A stretch of DNA of 64,000 bases from G965207045 sp965207045 (lineage in GTDB: Bacteria > Pseudomonadota > Alphaproteobacteria > Rickettsiales > Anaplasmataceae), in NCBI GenBank assembly GCA_965207045.1, contig OZ242261.1, positions 496,001-560,000 of the forward strand. Direction: 5' to 3'. The notes beneath the pieces are model-generated. The model was given only the letters and a program-made list of their open reading frames with translations. It was not told the DNA's origin and ran no database searches. Made by a program: the position numbers and the translations under genes. Shown piece after piece: positions 56,508 to 64,000 of this stretch (positions within the stretch are counted from its first letter, which is position 1; the number at the start of each line of letters is the position of its first letter).

Positions 56508-58709
56508 TCATGGCTGATCCTCTTCGTCATAAATCCATACACGAGGGTCCTCGACGGGCAGAACAGCAGCTGTCTGACGGCATTTGTAATGGGTTGGATA
56601 GACCGCTTGCAGCTTGGCTGAGACTTCGCCTGTGTGCGGATCAACCATCTCCTCACCAGTACTAAGGTGCATGTCTTCAACGCACAAAAAGCCGTATTTG
56701 GTGCGAGAAGGACTGCTCAGGCCATAATTGTCAGCATCCTTGAAAAACTTGACGTAGCCCTTTGTGGAAAGCACATCCAAGCGACCACGAATGGTGTCTT
56801 TGCCGCCAAGCCCGGCGCGGTTTTCAAACGCCTGACAAAACTGGTTCATGGTGTAGACACGACCAGCGCGGGATTCTGCATAGATGATTTCAAGGATGAC
56901 ATCGCGCTTGCGACGACGCTCCGCATCGAGCTTCTGGCCATAGTCACGATTGACCAGACGATCCGAGCTATATTCCATCTCTTGCCACGCACCATCGACC
57001 TTATCAATCACCTTTGAGCGCAGGCGCGGGCCGTTTCGCAGTTCAAAAATCAGCTGACGATAAGACTGGTTTTCATCCGGCTGGAACATGATCAGCCCGG
57101 TGGTATAATAGCCTCGCAAGCTGCTGGCACCAGAGAGTGCCTGAAACGGATCTTCTTCCAACTGCTTCTTTTGGATTTTGCGTGTGTGGTGAGCAAGGAT
57201 AATCCCAGCATCGGGATTAACGGCATCACGTAAGGCATCGAGCCGTTGCTGCAAGAAAAACAGCATGGCGGCGTTGTCGTTTTCACCCGCATCACCTTCA
57301 CCGCCGTCAAACACATTACGCAGCGGATCAACGACGATAATATCAACGCCCAGATCACTAAAATGGCTGCGAATGGCCTCACAGGTGGCAGCCACACCAT
57401 GCTCATTGAGCAGCATCTTGAATTGCGGTGTAACGACCAGATTTTTGCGGACCAGTGGCAGCAGGTTTTTATCAAACGCCATGTTTTGCAGGCGCTCGCG
57501 CAAATAGTGGTATCCAATCTCTGCCTGCAGATAAAATATCCGCAAAGGGCGTGGTGGCTTCATGCCAAGGAAAGGAACGCCTGCCGCCATATGGGCCAGC
57601 AACGAGAGCAGAAAGTCACTCTTGCCGACCTTGGGCGCACCACCAAAGACCATCAGCCCACCCGGCGTTAACACACGCGGCAGGATTAAATCTTCCGGCA
57701 TGGGCGATGTGTCATCCAGAAAATGCCCAACCGTGAAGGCAGGCACAGCGGTGACAGCAGCTTTTTCGGTTTTGATGCACGCAGCAATGAAGGCGCGTAT
57801 GTCCAAGCCCTCAGACACCGCATCGGCTGCGTCCCATTTCTCGGGCTTATCGTTTGGTACATCCAAAACGGTGAGCGAAGCGGTCACGCCTTGTGCGCCA
57901 AGATATGCGCTAACGGCTTCGGCATAAGCGCGGCCAGCTTCATCATGATCCGGCCAGATCAGCAGGTGCTTGCCTTTAAGCGGAGACCAGTCTGTTTTCT
58001 CCGGCGGGGCTTTTGCGCCATTCATCGCAGTTGTGGCGGTGATGCCATGGGCCATCAAAGCTTCGGCGGCTTTTTCACCTTCGACCAGCACCACATGTTG
58101 GTTTTCCTTGAGGCCCGGCTGATTAAAAAGCGGTCTTGGTGTGGGGGCGCGATGTTTTTTTGCCAGCACATCCCATGGCCTGAATTCCTTGCCGTCGGCT
58201 GTGTCATAGCGATAGACGCAGGCGATTAGTTTGCCGTCGCCATCCAGATAATCCCATTTGGCCGTGTGTGGGCCAAGCTCATCCTCGGGAATATGTTTGG
58301 CAGGCTTGGCTTGAGCAGCAGGCATCGGCGCAGGTGAAGGCGAAGACAACGACAGGCCAAGCCATTCACTGGCTGAACTGACCACTTGTGGGAATTGATG
58401 TTTGGTATCCAGATTGTGACAAGCAGCCCACAGATCAAAGATGTCGCCACCTTCGCCCGTGGCAAAATCATGCCACATGCCAGCCTTGCCGCTATTCAGC
58501 TCAATCTTGAGGCTGTCACCTTTATTGCCTTGAATATCACCGATTTCATACACGCCGCGCTTTATGCGGCCTGCGGGCAGCAAATAAGACAAGACTTGAT
58601 CCAGACGTCCAATCAGTTGCTGACGGATATCATCCGTAGGAACAGCAGCGTCTTTAAATTCCGGATATTGGCTTGGCGCATCGTTGAAATCGGACCAGCT
58701 TGTCGTCAT
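56508..58709 (-). CDS. Phage primase-helicase (TOPRIM plus AAA_25 ATPase)
   Basis: The N-terminal third resembles phage primases: MWHDFATGEGGDIFDLWAA, then a TOPRIM domain with VVLVEGEKAAEALMAHG and LLIWPDHDEAGRAYAEAVSA. The C-terminal half is a RepA/RecA-like ATPase: P-loop MVFGGAPKVGKSDFLLSLLA, DIIVVDPLRNVFDG as Walker B, and GIILAHHTRK. Such proteins prime and unwind DNA at the phage fork. The ATG at 58709 overlaps the upstream stop (ATGA) and follows GGGAGG. At 733 residues it is full length. Confidence 0.88.
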   Translation of the reverse strand: MTTSWSDFNDAPSQYPEFKDAAVPTDDIRQQLIGRLDQVLSYLLPAGRIKRGVYEIGDIQGNKGDSLKIELNSGKAGMWHDFATGEGGDIFDLWAACHNLDTKHQFPQVVSSASEWLGLSLSSPSPAPMPAAQAKPAKHIPEDELGPHTAKWDYLDGDGKLIACVYRYDTADGKEFRPWDVLAKKHRAPTPRPLFNQPGLKENQHVVLVEGEKAAEALMAHGITATTAMNGAKAPPEKTDWSPLKGKHLLIWPDHDEAGRAYAEAVSAYLGAQGVTASLTVLDVPNDKPEKWDAADAVSEGLDIRAFIAACIKTEKAAVTAVPAFTVGHFLDDTSPMPEDLILPRVLTPGGLMVFGGAPKVGKSDFLLSLLAHMAAGVPFLGMKPPRPLRIFYLQAEIGYHYLRERLQNMAFDKNLLPLVRKNLVVTPQFKMLLNEHGVAATCEAIRSHFSDLGVDIIVVDPLRNVFDGGEGDAGENDNAAMLFFLQQRLDALRDAVNPDAGIILAHHTRKIQKKQLEEDPFQALSGASSLRGYYTTGLIMFQPDENQSYRQLIFELRNGPRLRSKVIDKVDGAWQEMEYSSDRLVNRDYGQKLDAERRRKRDVILEIIYAESRAGRVYTMNQFCQAFENRAGLGGKDTIRGRLDVLSTKGYVKFFKDADNYGLSSPSRTKYGFLCVEDMHLSTGEEMVDPHTGEVSAKLQAVYPTHYKCRQTAAVLPVEDPRVWIYDEEDQP

Positions 58710-59457
58710 GCAGGCACCTCCCAGCAACGGTCGCGGTAGGCACAGAAACGACATTCAAAATGTTCAGGATCAGCAGTATGACGCGGTAATAACTCACCAG
58801 CCTCGGCTGCCTTTAAGATGGTAACCGCACGATCACTGACCTTTTGAGCAAGGCTGGCATCAAAAGGCACAAGCTCAAAATGCAGCTCTGCCGTATCTTT
58901 ATTAATGGCCGTGAATAGCGCCGGGTTCTTACTGATGCCCGGCACGCTGCCTTCCATATAGGCTTGGTAGGTGGCCATCTGCGCGGCATAGACAGGTTTT
59001 GATTTAGCAACGCCGCGCTTGACGGTGTCTTTCCATGATTTGGCATTGAGCGATTTGCACTCCCAAAGCATCGGGAATGTCAGGCCCAGCGCCTCGGGTG
59101 CGCCATTAATAATGCCGTCAACATGACCACGGATGCGGCCATCGGCGACCGAGAACCCGAATTGATAGCCATTTGGCTTTTCAGTGAAGAGCTCAAACCC
59201 GGCAAGACGCAGCCAGCGAATGGCCAGATCTTCAAACACATGGCCTGCGGCAAATATTCGTAAGGTCTGACCTGAAAAACCTTCGTCTTTGGGCGTGTTG
59301 GTAATTCGTATTGTAATTTACGGCTGCAGTTTTCCCCGAGGCGGGAAGCCCCCAGATAATCGCGTTCTGGCTGGGCTTTATGTTCCGCGCACAGTGCCTG
59401 ATCAATCAATTCAGACACACGCTCGGTAAAACTGGGCCTGTGATTAAAATCAAGCAT
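58706..59457 (-). pseudogene. PD-(D/E)XK nuclease (RecB/Cas4-like), frameshifted
   Basis: Frame one reads ERDYLGASRLGENCSRKLQY and KTKVFQ, then turns to nonsense. Frame two picks up at LRIFAAGHVFEDLAIRWLRL and continues with GRIRGHVDGIING, PMLWECKSLNAKSWKD and CRFCAYRDRCW. Together they give a full nuclease with the GHVDG and ECKS catalytic motifs and four cysteines that could hold an iron-sulfur cluster. One base, probably a G near 59,270, is missing. A sequencing error is possible; otherwise the gene is dead. Confidence 0.8.
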
Positions 59458-59652
59458 CTAAAATGGAATCTCCTCCGAGCCTTTGGAAAGCTCGTCCATG
59501 TAAGCGGTCACGACGACTTCGATCAGCGTCAGGACTTGCTCACGGGTTAAATCTTGGAAGGCGTTGTCAGTGCCAATCTCGGCGACATATTCGCCAAGGG
59601 GGCGCAGAGCCTTGTTCATGCAGTCACGTTCAAAATCGGTGGGATCAATCAT
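59458..59652 (-). CDS. Small DUF6511-like phage protein
   Basis: The 64-residue acidic product (FERDCMNKALRPLGEYVAEI, LTREQVLTLIEVVVTAYMDE) resembles DUF6511 proteins found beside phage helicases. It overlaps the helicase stop (ATGA) and ends one base from the nuclease start, so all three are co-translated. Function unknown. Confidence 0.6.
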   Translation of the reverse strand: MIDPTDFERDCMNKALRPLGEYVAEIGTDNAFQDLTREQVLTLIEVVVTAYMDELSKGSEEIPF

Positions 59653-61313
59653 GCGGCGATCCTCCCGTTTTCAATGACCTGACGGATGGCCGTGTTGTTA
59701 AACCGCATGGTCATCAGCGCGGATGCCTTGTAACGGGTCAGGCTGTAATCATTGCGATATTCAGGAGGGAGGTGATGCAGCTGCTTTTCGGTGGCAGGCT
59801 GGTGCAACCAGTTCTTGGTTTTGTGAGCAGCGCTTTCGGTTTCAAACAGGTTGATCCAGTCATCGGCAGCGGCGAAGCACACAATACGCTCACCCGCAGC
59901 CAAGAGTTTAACCGCGTGGTTTTTACGGCCACCAACGGCGTACCATTCGCCGTCGCGGTAAAAGACACCGCCCCAAGCCTCAAAGCCGGTTGCAATGAAA
60001 TACTGATCATCGCCGCGCAAATCGCACCAAAGGAAGCTGGAGCGTTTGAGAATATCAATTTCCGTCATGTGGAAATCGGCGGTCTGTGTGGTGTCAGCCT
60101 CGGGCTGGCCTTCCCAGATATAGCCACACAGCGGACATTCCTTACTGGAGAGCGGCACATCAGCGCCGCATTCCGGGCAGTCTTTATAGGGCGCATCGCC
60201 TTCAATAAACTGATCATCCAGCTGGACTTCCTGTTCCAGCGAGCCATGCATCAGTGTCGATGTGCCAAAGTCGAGCACAACACAGTCTTTTTTGATGATG
60301 CCGGGAAACTCAGCCGGATCGACTGTTCGCAACCCACGCCCAATCATCTGAATCATCGTAGATTTGTAGGAACTTGGTCGTAGTAAAACGATGCAAGATG
60401 TTGGTGGGTGGTCCCAGCCTTCGGTGAGCACTGCGACATTCACGATCACTTGCAGATCGCCTTTGCCGTAAGCCGCCAAAGTGTCAGCGCGATCTGTCTC
60501 ACTCATATCACCCCAGATCATGCCTGTGGCGATGCCCGCACTGATAAAGCTGGCCATGACATCCCGCGCATGCTCGACGGTTGAGCAAAATACGACGGTT
60601 TGACGGTCTCCGGCTTTTTCTTTCCAGTGCTGAACCACCGCATCATTGATGGGGCGCGTGTTCATGATGTCAGCAACCGCGCCCATATCATAATCAAGAG
60701 CGGTTTTACGGACTTTACTCAGTTCTTCCTGCACACCGACATTCATGACAAAGGTGCGTGGCGGCACAAGGTGACCGGAAGCGATCAACTCTTTGACCGT
60801 GATCTGGTCCGACACATTAGAAAAGATCGGGCGCAGACCTTTTTTATCACCACGGTTCGGCGTGGCGGTCATGCCCAGAAGCTTCATGTTTGGATTGATG
60901 TTTTGAGCGTGCTCAATCACCCGCATATAGCTGTCAGCCCGGGCGTGATGTGCTTCATCAATCACCAATGCGTCAAGTGGTGGCAATGAGTGCAGATTGC
61001 TCTCCCGCGAGAGGGTTTGCACCATGGCAAAAGCCACTTGACCATCCCAGCTTTTCTCATTCGCATTAAAAATACTGGTGGAGAGCGATGGGTTTACGCG
61101 CTTGAACTTCCCTTCATTTTGAAAGGTCAGCTCATCACGGTGAGCAAGCACGCAGGCACGCTCAATATCGCGGTCAAACATGCGCCCCAGCACTGCTGAT
61201 AGCATGATCGTCTTGCCTGCACCTGTTGGCGCGACCGCAAGCGTGTTGCCGTGGGTATAAAGCGCATCAACGGTCTTGGAGACGAGCTCCTTTTGTCTTG
61301 GTCTGAGTAACAT
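59649..61313 (-). CDS. Phage SF2 DEAD/DEAH helicase
   Basis: All superfamily 2 motifs are visible: LRPRQKELV, LAVAPTGAGKTIMLSAVLG (motif I), VLAHRDEL (Ia), LVIDEAHHA (II), LLGMTATPNR (III), VVFCSTVEHA (IV), VNVAVLTEGWDHP (V) and IQMIGRGLRTV (VI). A zinc ribbon (CPECGADVP, ECPLCGY) and a 150-residue C-terminal domain follow. It likely opens DNA for phage replication or recombination. The length, 554 residues, is complete. Confidence 0.92.
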   Translation of the reverse strand: MLLRPRQKELVSKTVDALYTHGNTLAVAPTGAGKTIMLSAVLGRMFDRDIERACVLAHRDELTFQNEGKFKRVNPSLSTSIFNANEKSWDGQVAFAMVQTLSRESNLHSLPPLDALVIDEAHHARADSYMRVIEHAQNINPNMKLLGMTATPNRGDKKGLRPIFSNVSDQITVKELIASGHLVPPRTFVMNVGVQEELSKVRKTALDYDMGAVADIMNTRPINDAVVQHWKEKAGDRQTVVFCSTVEHARDVMASFISAGIATGMIWGDMSETDRADTLAAYGKGDLQVIVNVAVLTEGWDHPPTSCIVLLRPSSYKSTMIQMIGRGLRTVDPAEFPGIIKKDCVVLDFGTSTLMHGSLEQEVQLDDQFIEGDAPYKDCPECGADVPLSSKECPLCGYIWEGQPEADTTQTADFHMTEIDILKRSSFLWCDLRGDDQYFIATGFEAWGGVFYRDGEWYAVGGRKNHAVKLLAAGERIVCFAAADDWINLFETESAAHKTKNWLHQPATEKQLHHLPPEYRNDYSLTRYKASALMTMRFNNTAIRQVIENGRIAA

Positions 61314-61325
61314 GCCGCCCCCTTA

Positions 61326-61916
61326 TCATTGTGCCCATGACGGCAGGTTGCTGGCAGAACTCGCAGATGCGGACTGATCACTATTGGACTGAGGCGCAGA
61401 AGCTGCTCCGGATACAGCGCCCATGAGAGAGGCGTATTCCTTGTTGTCCGGTGTGATGGCCAGTTTGATGACGTTCTTGTCATCACCGTTCTGGTCTTTC
61501 TCAATGTCGATACGGGCAGCAAACTCGACACCATCCAGATCACCAAGGCCGTTGATACGGCGGGCATTCTGGGCAGCTGGCGAATTATCCTTGTTGGACA
61601 CGCCGCGTGATGAGTTCAAAATTCCTTTGATAAAGGCGCGACCAATATTGGCCCAGTCCGGTCCTTTGGCACTGTAAAGGCCAATCAAGCTCCAGATTTT
61701 GCGGCGGGCATATTTGCCTTCCAGCACCACAAACTCACAGCTCAAATAGACGGCACCTGTCGTGTTGCTGCGCGTGGCCCAGCCACCCGTCCAACCTTGT
61801 GATGCATCATCATGTCCGCCGGGCTTGATTGTCATGCGGACTTTAACCAGCGTTCCTTTGGGTATGACATCAAATCCGCTTTGATCATCTGCACTATTAA
61901 AATCGTTCCAACTCAT
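61326..61916 (-). CDS. Phage replication-associated protein, possibly ssDNA-binding
   Basis: The 196-residue product (FDVIPKGTLVKVRMTIKPGG, VYLSCEFVVLEGKYARRKIW, SLIGLYSAKGPDWANIGRAF) has a beta-rich core and an acidic/Ser-rich tail ending NLPSWAQ. That layout resembles phage single-strand-binding proteins paired with RecA/Sak4-like ATPases. Its start overlaps the ATPase stop (ATGA). The role is inferred from neighbours. Confidence 0.65.
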   Translation of the reverse strand: MSWNDFNSADDQSGFDVIPKGTLVKVRMTIKPGGHDDASQGWTGGWATRSNTTGAVYLSCEFVVLEGKYARRKIWSLIGLYSAKGPDWANIGRAFIKGILNSSRGVSNKDNSPAAQNARRINGLGDLDGVEFAARIDIEKDQNGDDKNVIKLAITPDNKEYASLMGAVSGAASAPQSNSDQSASASSASNLPSWAQ

Positions 61917-62797
61917 TCTTGGCCTCCTTGTGTTTCGTTGTTTTCTTGGGAATCAGGGGTGCTGCTGGCAGGCGCGTCTTGTTCAATTGAGAACGTGAGG
62001 CGTTCGGCAGCAGGCTTGGCTTTGCCCGCAATTTTCTGCATGAGGCGGCCAAGATGGGGTTCTTCCATCAGATCAAGACGACCGGAGCGATCCTTGGCCG
62101 GGTATCCGGCATCATTGATGGTGTGGCAGATAAAGGCGCGGAATGACTTGCCTTCGGGGCTTGTCATCTCGGTCATGGTGATGACCTGATCGACAATGCC
62201 GGGAAGTTCTAATGCAGTTTTGCTGCCTTCAATTTGCGGCTGGAAGAAACGGCGATTAAAGTCGTCGATCTTTTCGTCCAAGATGCCGACAAACCAGATA
62301 TTCTTGCCGCGTGTGTGTTGGAGATGCGTAAGCCACGCAATCATTTCCTGCCCATGCAGGCCGTATGCGCCGCGTGTGTCGGGTTTGCCTGTTTTGTCAG
62401 AAAATGCCTGTGGCTGGCCCTTGCACCAGTTGAAACACAAGCGTCCGGCAACGGTGATACTGTCGATGAAGATTGTGTCGTATTTATCTAGCGCTCCGGC
62501 ATCACCATACTTGGCGGTGACGGCATCATAATGGGCTTGGCTGTATGGCTGCTCATCACGCAGAGCCGGATTCGGACCGCCAATAAAGGCTGCAATATCA
62601 CGGCAGTCCTGCCATGTGCGCGGACGGATGGTATCGCCTTGCCAACCTTCGATGGCCAGATCATCCAGTGTTGCCTCATGTATTGGTTTGGTTGTGTCTT
62701 CTTCTATGGCACCAAGCGCCGGAATTTGAATAAATGCCGGAACATATTTGGCGTAAAGACTGTCTTTAATCAGCTTTTGTAACGATGGTTTAAACAT
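61913..62797 (-). CDS. RecA/Sak4-like phage ATP-binding protein, no visible P-loop
   Basis: The central part fits phage recombination ATPases: KYDTIFIDSITVAGRLCFNW with Walker B, RGAYGLHGQEMIAWLTHLQH, NIWFVGILDEK and GSKTALELPGIVDQVITMTE. The N-terminus (MFKPSLQKLIKDSLYAKYVP, ALGAIEEDTTKPIHE) lacks a GxxxxGKT motif, which is odd for this fold; the start may be truncated. The ATG at 62797 has a perfect AAGGAGGT site. That site lies inside the structured leader described next, so expression is likely regulated. Confidence 0.75.
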   Translation of the reverse strand: MFKPSLQKLIKDSLYAKYVPAFIQIPALGAIEEDTTKPIHEATLDDLAIEGWQGDTIRPRTWQDCRDIAAFIGGPNPALRDEQPYSQAHYDAVTAKYGDAGALDKYDTIFIDSITVAGRLCFNWCKGQPQAFSDKTGKPDTRGAYGLHGQEMIAWLTHLQHTRGKNIWFVGILDEKIDDFNRRFFQPQIEGSKTALELPGIVDQVITMTEMTSPEGKSFRAFICHTINDAGYPAKDRSGRLDLMEEPHLGRLMQKIAGKAKPAAERLTFSIEQDAPASSTPDSQENNETQGGQE

Positions 62798-62985
62798 GAA
62801 ACCTCCTTGATTTCGTGGGTTAAAATTTGCTCTTTGGTCGTGTCGTTTCGGCTGCCGGGTTCTGACGCCGCCCAAAGAGCAAAGCGGTCGTGGTATTTCC
62901 TTGTGGGGTCTTGTATTTCCGCGAGAACCCGGCATGTTTTCTTGCCTTCAAGGAGTTACTTACCGAGAGGACTCAAAAACTGTCG
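62797..62985 (-). ncRNA. Structured leader with pseudoknot enclosing ribosome binding site
   Basis: Three pairs of perfectly complementary arms lie between the sigma gene and the ATPase start. Arm A is 62826-62837 with 62872-62883, 12 bases. Arm B is 62853-62863 with 62924-62934, 11 bases. Arm C is 62803-62810 with 62948-62955, 8 bases. A and B interleave, forming a pseudoknot, and C encloses them and contains the ribosome binding site (TCAAGGAG). A direct repeat GGAAATAC occurs twice inside B. A 36-base conserved block (62947-62982) opens the leader. It may be a ligand- or protein-controlled translational switch; I do not recognise a known class. Confidence 0.7.
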
Positions 62986-62990
62986 GCGGC

Positions 62991-63539
62991 TCAGTGCAGA
63001 TATTCCGCAAAGCCACGCTCCTTCAGCGATCCGCGAAGTTCGGACAGCGTCCCGTAAAGGGTCGAGCGTGGGGTTTTGGTTTTGCGTGAGATTTCACTGA
63101 TGCTGAGCGTCCGCAGATCAACCAGCAGCAACACCAGATGCGGCGGCATCTGCTGAACAGCTTGTTCAAGGTCAATTTGAAGGTCGCGGCTGGTCAGGTC
63201 TTCGGTTGCGGGATCAGGCAAGGCGTTGTCTTCGCCGTCCTTATCCTCAAGCCATGCATCAAGTGAGAAATCACTGATGCCGGACCCACGTTTTTGTGCG
63301 CGGGCTGCTTCAATCAAGCTGGCGCATTTGTGGTTGAGGATGCGGTCAACAAAGGTCGACCATTTTGCTTTTTCGGGATCATAAGCCTGCTTGCGGGATA
63401 AATAATCCAGCATCAGTTCTTGCTCGAGGTCCTCGACTTCTACGCCATGGATGGCAGAGTGTCGCATCAGGCTGCGTGCGTGATAACGGACTTGGTTTAC
63501 GACATAAGGATCAATTCCTTGGTACTTGTTTTTGCTCAT
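62991..63539 (-). CDS. Phage sigma-70-like RNA polymerase sigma factor
   Basis: The 182-residue protein has region 2 (NQVRYHARSLMRHSAIHGVE, VEDLEQELMLDYLSRKQAYD) and region 4, an HTH (LSISEISRKTKTPRSTLYGT). The layout is that of short sigma factors of phages and mobile elements. It probably redirects RNA polymerase to prophage promoters. The ATG at 63539 follows GGAGA; a longer frame from 63566 is less likely. It lies directly before the structured leader, 15 bases from the conserved block. Confidence 0.85.
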   Translation of the reverse strand: MSKNKYQGIDPYVVNQVRYHARSLMRHSAIHGVEVEDLEQELMLDYLSRKQAYDPEKAKWSTFVDRILNHKCASLIEAARAQKRGSGISDFSLDAWLEDKDGEDNALPDPATEDLTSRDLQIDLEQAVQQMPPHLVLLLVDLRTLSISEISRKTKTPRSTLYGTLSELRGSLKERGFAEYLH

Positions 63540-63640
63540 GGTTTTCGTCTCCAGGTTAGCCGCCACGCGGGCGGGTCAACTGGGACTGGCGAAAACTCAC
63601 TAGAGGCCCTGAAAATCGGTGCGTTACTCAGGGTGCAAAA

Positions 63641-63669
63641 ACGAAAAAAGCCCCGACATGCGGGGCTTT
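63641..63669 (-). terminator. Rho-independent terminator
   Basis: AAAGCCCC (63647-63654) and GGGGCTTT (63662-63669) pair, with an extra G-C closing the loop. On the minus strand a run of Ts follows. It lies after the gene at the right edge and before the sigma gene, so it should separate those two transcripts. Confidence 0.8.
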
Positions 63670-63707
63670 GGTGGGGGTAAATTTTTTTGAAAAAACTTTC
63701 AGGGTGG

Positions 63708-63725
63708 TCGGTGAAATTTCACCGA
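63708..63725. promoter_or_regulatory. 18-base perfect palindrome
   Basis: TCGGTGAAATTTCACCGA reads the same on both strands. It lies seven bases after the stop of the right-edge gene and before the terminator and sigma gene. Its symmetry and length fit a dimeric repressor operator; part of a hairpin is the alternative. Confidence 0.45.
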
Positions 63726-63732
63726 AGCCGGA

Positions 63733-64000
63733 TTAAGCAAATCCAAAATGCTTTAATTGCTCGTCCCAAATATCGGGAAATGGGGTTTGCATATCCTGCA
63801 GGCTCAACTGGCGCGGCTGCGTACCATCCAAAATGGCTTTTTTAATCTGGGGGGCGAGTTGATTGAGGCGCAGTATCCGCGACATATAAGAGGAATTGAT
63901 CTGGCGTTGGCGTGACATGTCATCGATGGATTTATAGCGCCCCGTATCAAGCAGGTTTTGCCAGTAATAGGCTTTGGCCAAGGCCGTTACGAGTGTTTCG
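63733..64000 (-). CDS. Recombinase-associated phage protein, 5' end outside window
   Basis: The frame is open to the right edge (ETLVTALAKAYYW), so the start lies beyond it. The visible part contains WQNLLDTGRYKSIDDMSRQR and INSSYMSRILRLNQLAPQIK, the helix-turn-helix phrase found at the end of serine recombinases and in their small companion proteins in alphaproteobacterial prophages. The stop is followed by the palindrome and terminator. If it is the recombinase itself, the integration gene of the prophage is just outside. Confidence 0.65.
   Translation of the reverse strand, partial: ETLVTALAKAYYWQNLLDTGRYKSIDDMSRQRQINSSYMSRILRLNQLAPQIKKAILDGTQPRQLSLQDMQTPFPDIWDEQLKHFGFA

Noticed and set aside
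56155..56511. 118-codon minus-strand frame after the primase gene
   Set aside because: Its composition follows the repeated CAGTTT motif and it matches no family I know; I treat the stretch as a repeat cluster, though its ATG does overlap the primase stop.
59463..60383. 306-codon plus-strand frame across the SF2 helicase
   Set aside because: It is an antisense shadow; the minus strand has every helicase motif.

Overview
The window joins two very different kinds of DNA. Positions 1 to about 29,500 are AT-rich. They carry housekeeping genes (uvrC, sdhA, rnhB, trhO, zapE, a BamE-like lipoprotein, tRNA-Lys), two transporters, at least six ankyrin-repeat genes and many pseudogenes in mid-decay. 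Ankyrin expansion, low GC, relics such as gabD and dgkA, and alphaproteobacterial-looking proteins suggest an intracellular alphaproteobacterium, most likely in the Rickettsiales. I cannot name the genus from sequence alone.

The main points in the AT-rich half are these. A compact four-gene operon (19,505-21,900) matches bufferin-type copper-binding RiPP loci: a four-cysteine DUF2282 precursor, a DUF692 enzyme, its DUF2063 partner and DoxX. An ankyrin protein at 18,529-19,320 ends in Cys-Cys-Ile-Met, a CaaX prenylation box, and sits beside a truncated duplicate that lacks the box. An ankyrin gene at 22,025-24,304 is built from two sets of long DNA repeats.

From about 25,600 to 36,150 almost nothing is intact. 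In the wreckage I recognise dgkA, a Fic-family protein, a second copy of an SF1 helicase, an OLD-like AAA/TOPRIM nuclease and lexA. The DNA after 29,600 is less AT-rich and looks like an older decaying mobile element. One intact gene, a dihydrofolate-reductase-family protein (36,203-36,739), and a patch of tRNA-like repeats (about 36,880-37,110) follow.

From 37,100 to the end the DNA is clearly GC-richer. An HNH nuclease and a truncated helicase are fused at about 39,785 to a truncated tape-measure gene. Beyond this lies most of a lambda-like siphoprophage, nearly all on the minus strand. Read in transcription order from the right edge it holds: a fragment of a recombinase-associated gene, a sigma-70-like factor, a structured leader, a RecA/Sak4-like ATPase, a companion protein, an SF2 helicase, a DUF6511-like protein, a frameshifted PD-(D/E)XK nuclease, a primase-helicase, an iteron-like cluster, a broken RuvC resolvase, small DUF genes and a ParB-methyltransferase. 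The late genes follow, from terminase to tape measure. Three small plus-strand genes (52,884-53,523) interrupt the block. Everything after the tape measure (tail tip, fibres, lysis) is missing, and two replication genes are frameshifted, so the prophage looks defective.

The least explained signal is the minus-strand leader at 62,797-62,985. Long perfect complementary arms interleave as a pseudoknot, and an outer helix would bury the ribosome binding site of the ATPase gene. A 36-base block from it recurs (31 of 36 identical) in the decayed element at 33,320-33,355, again just before a ribosome binding site that it can pair with.
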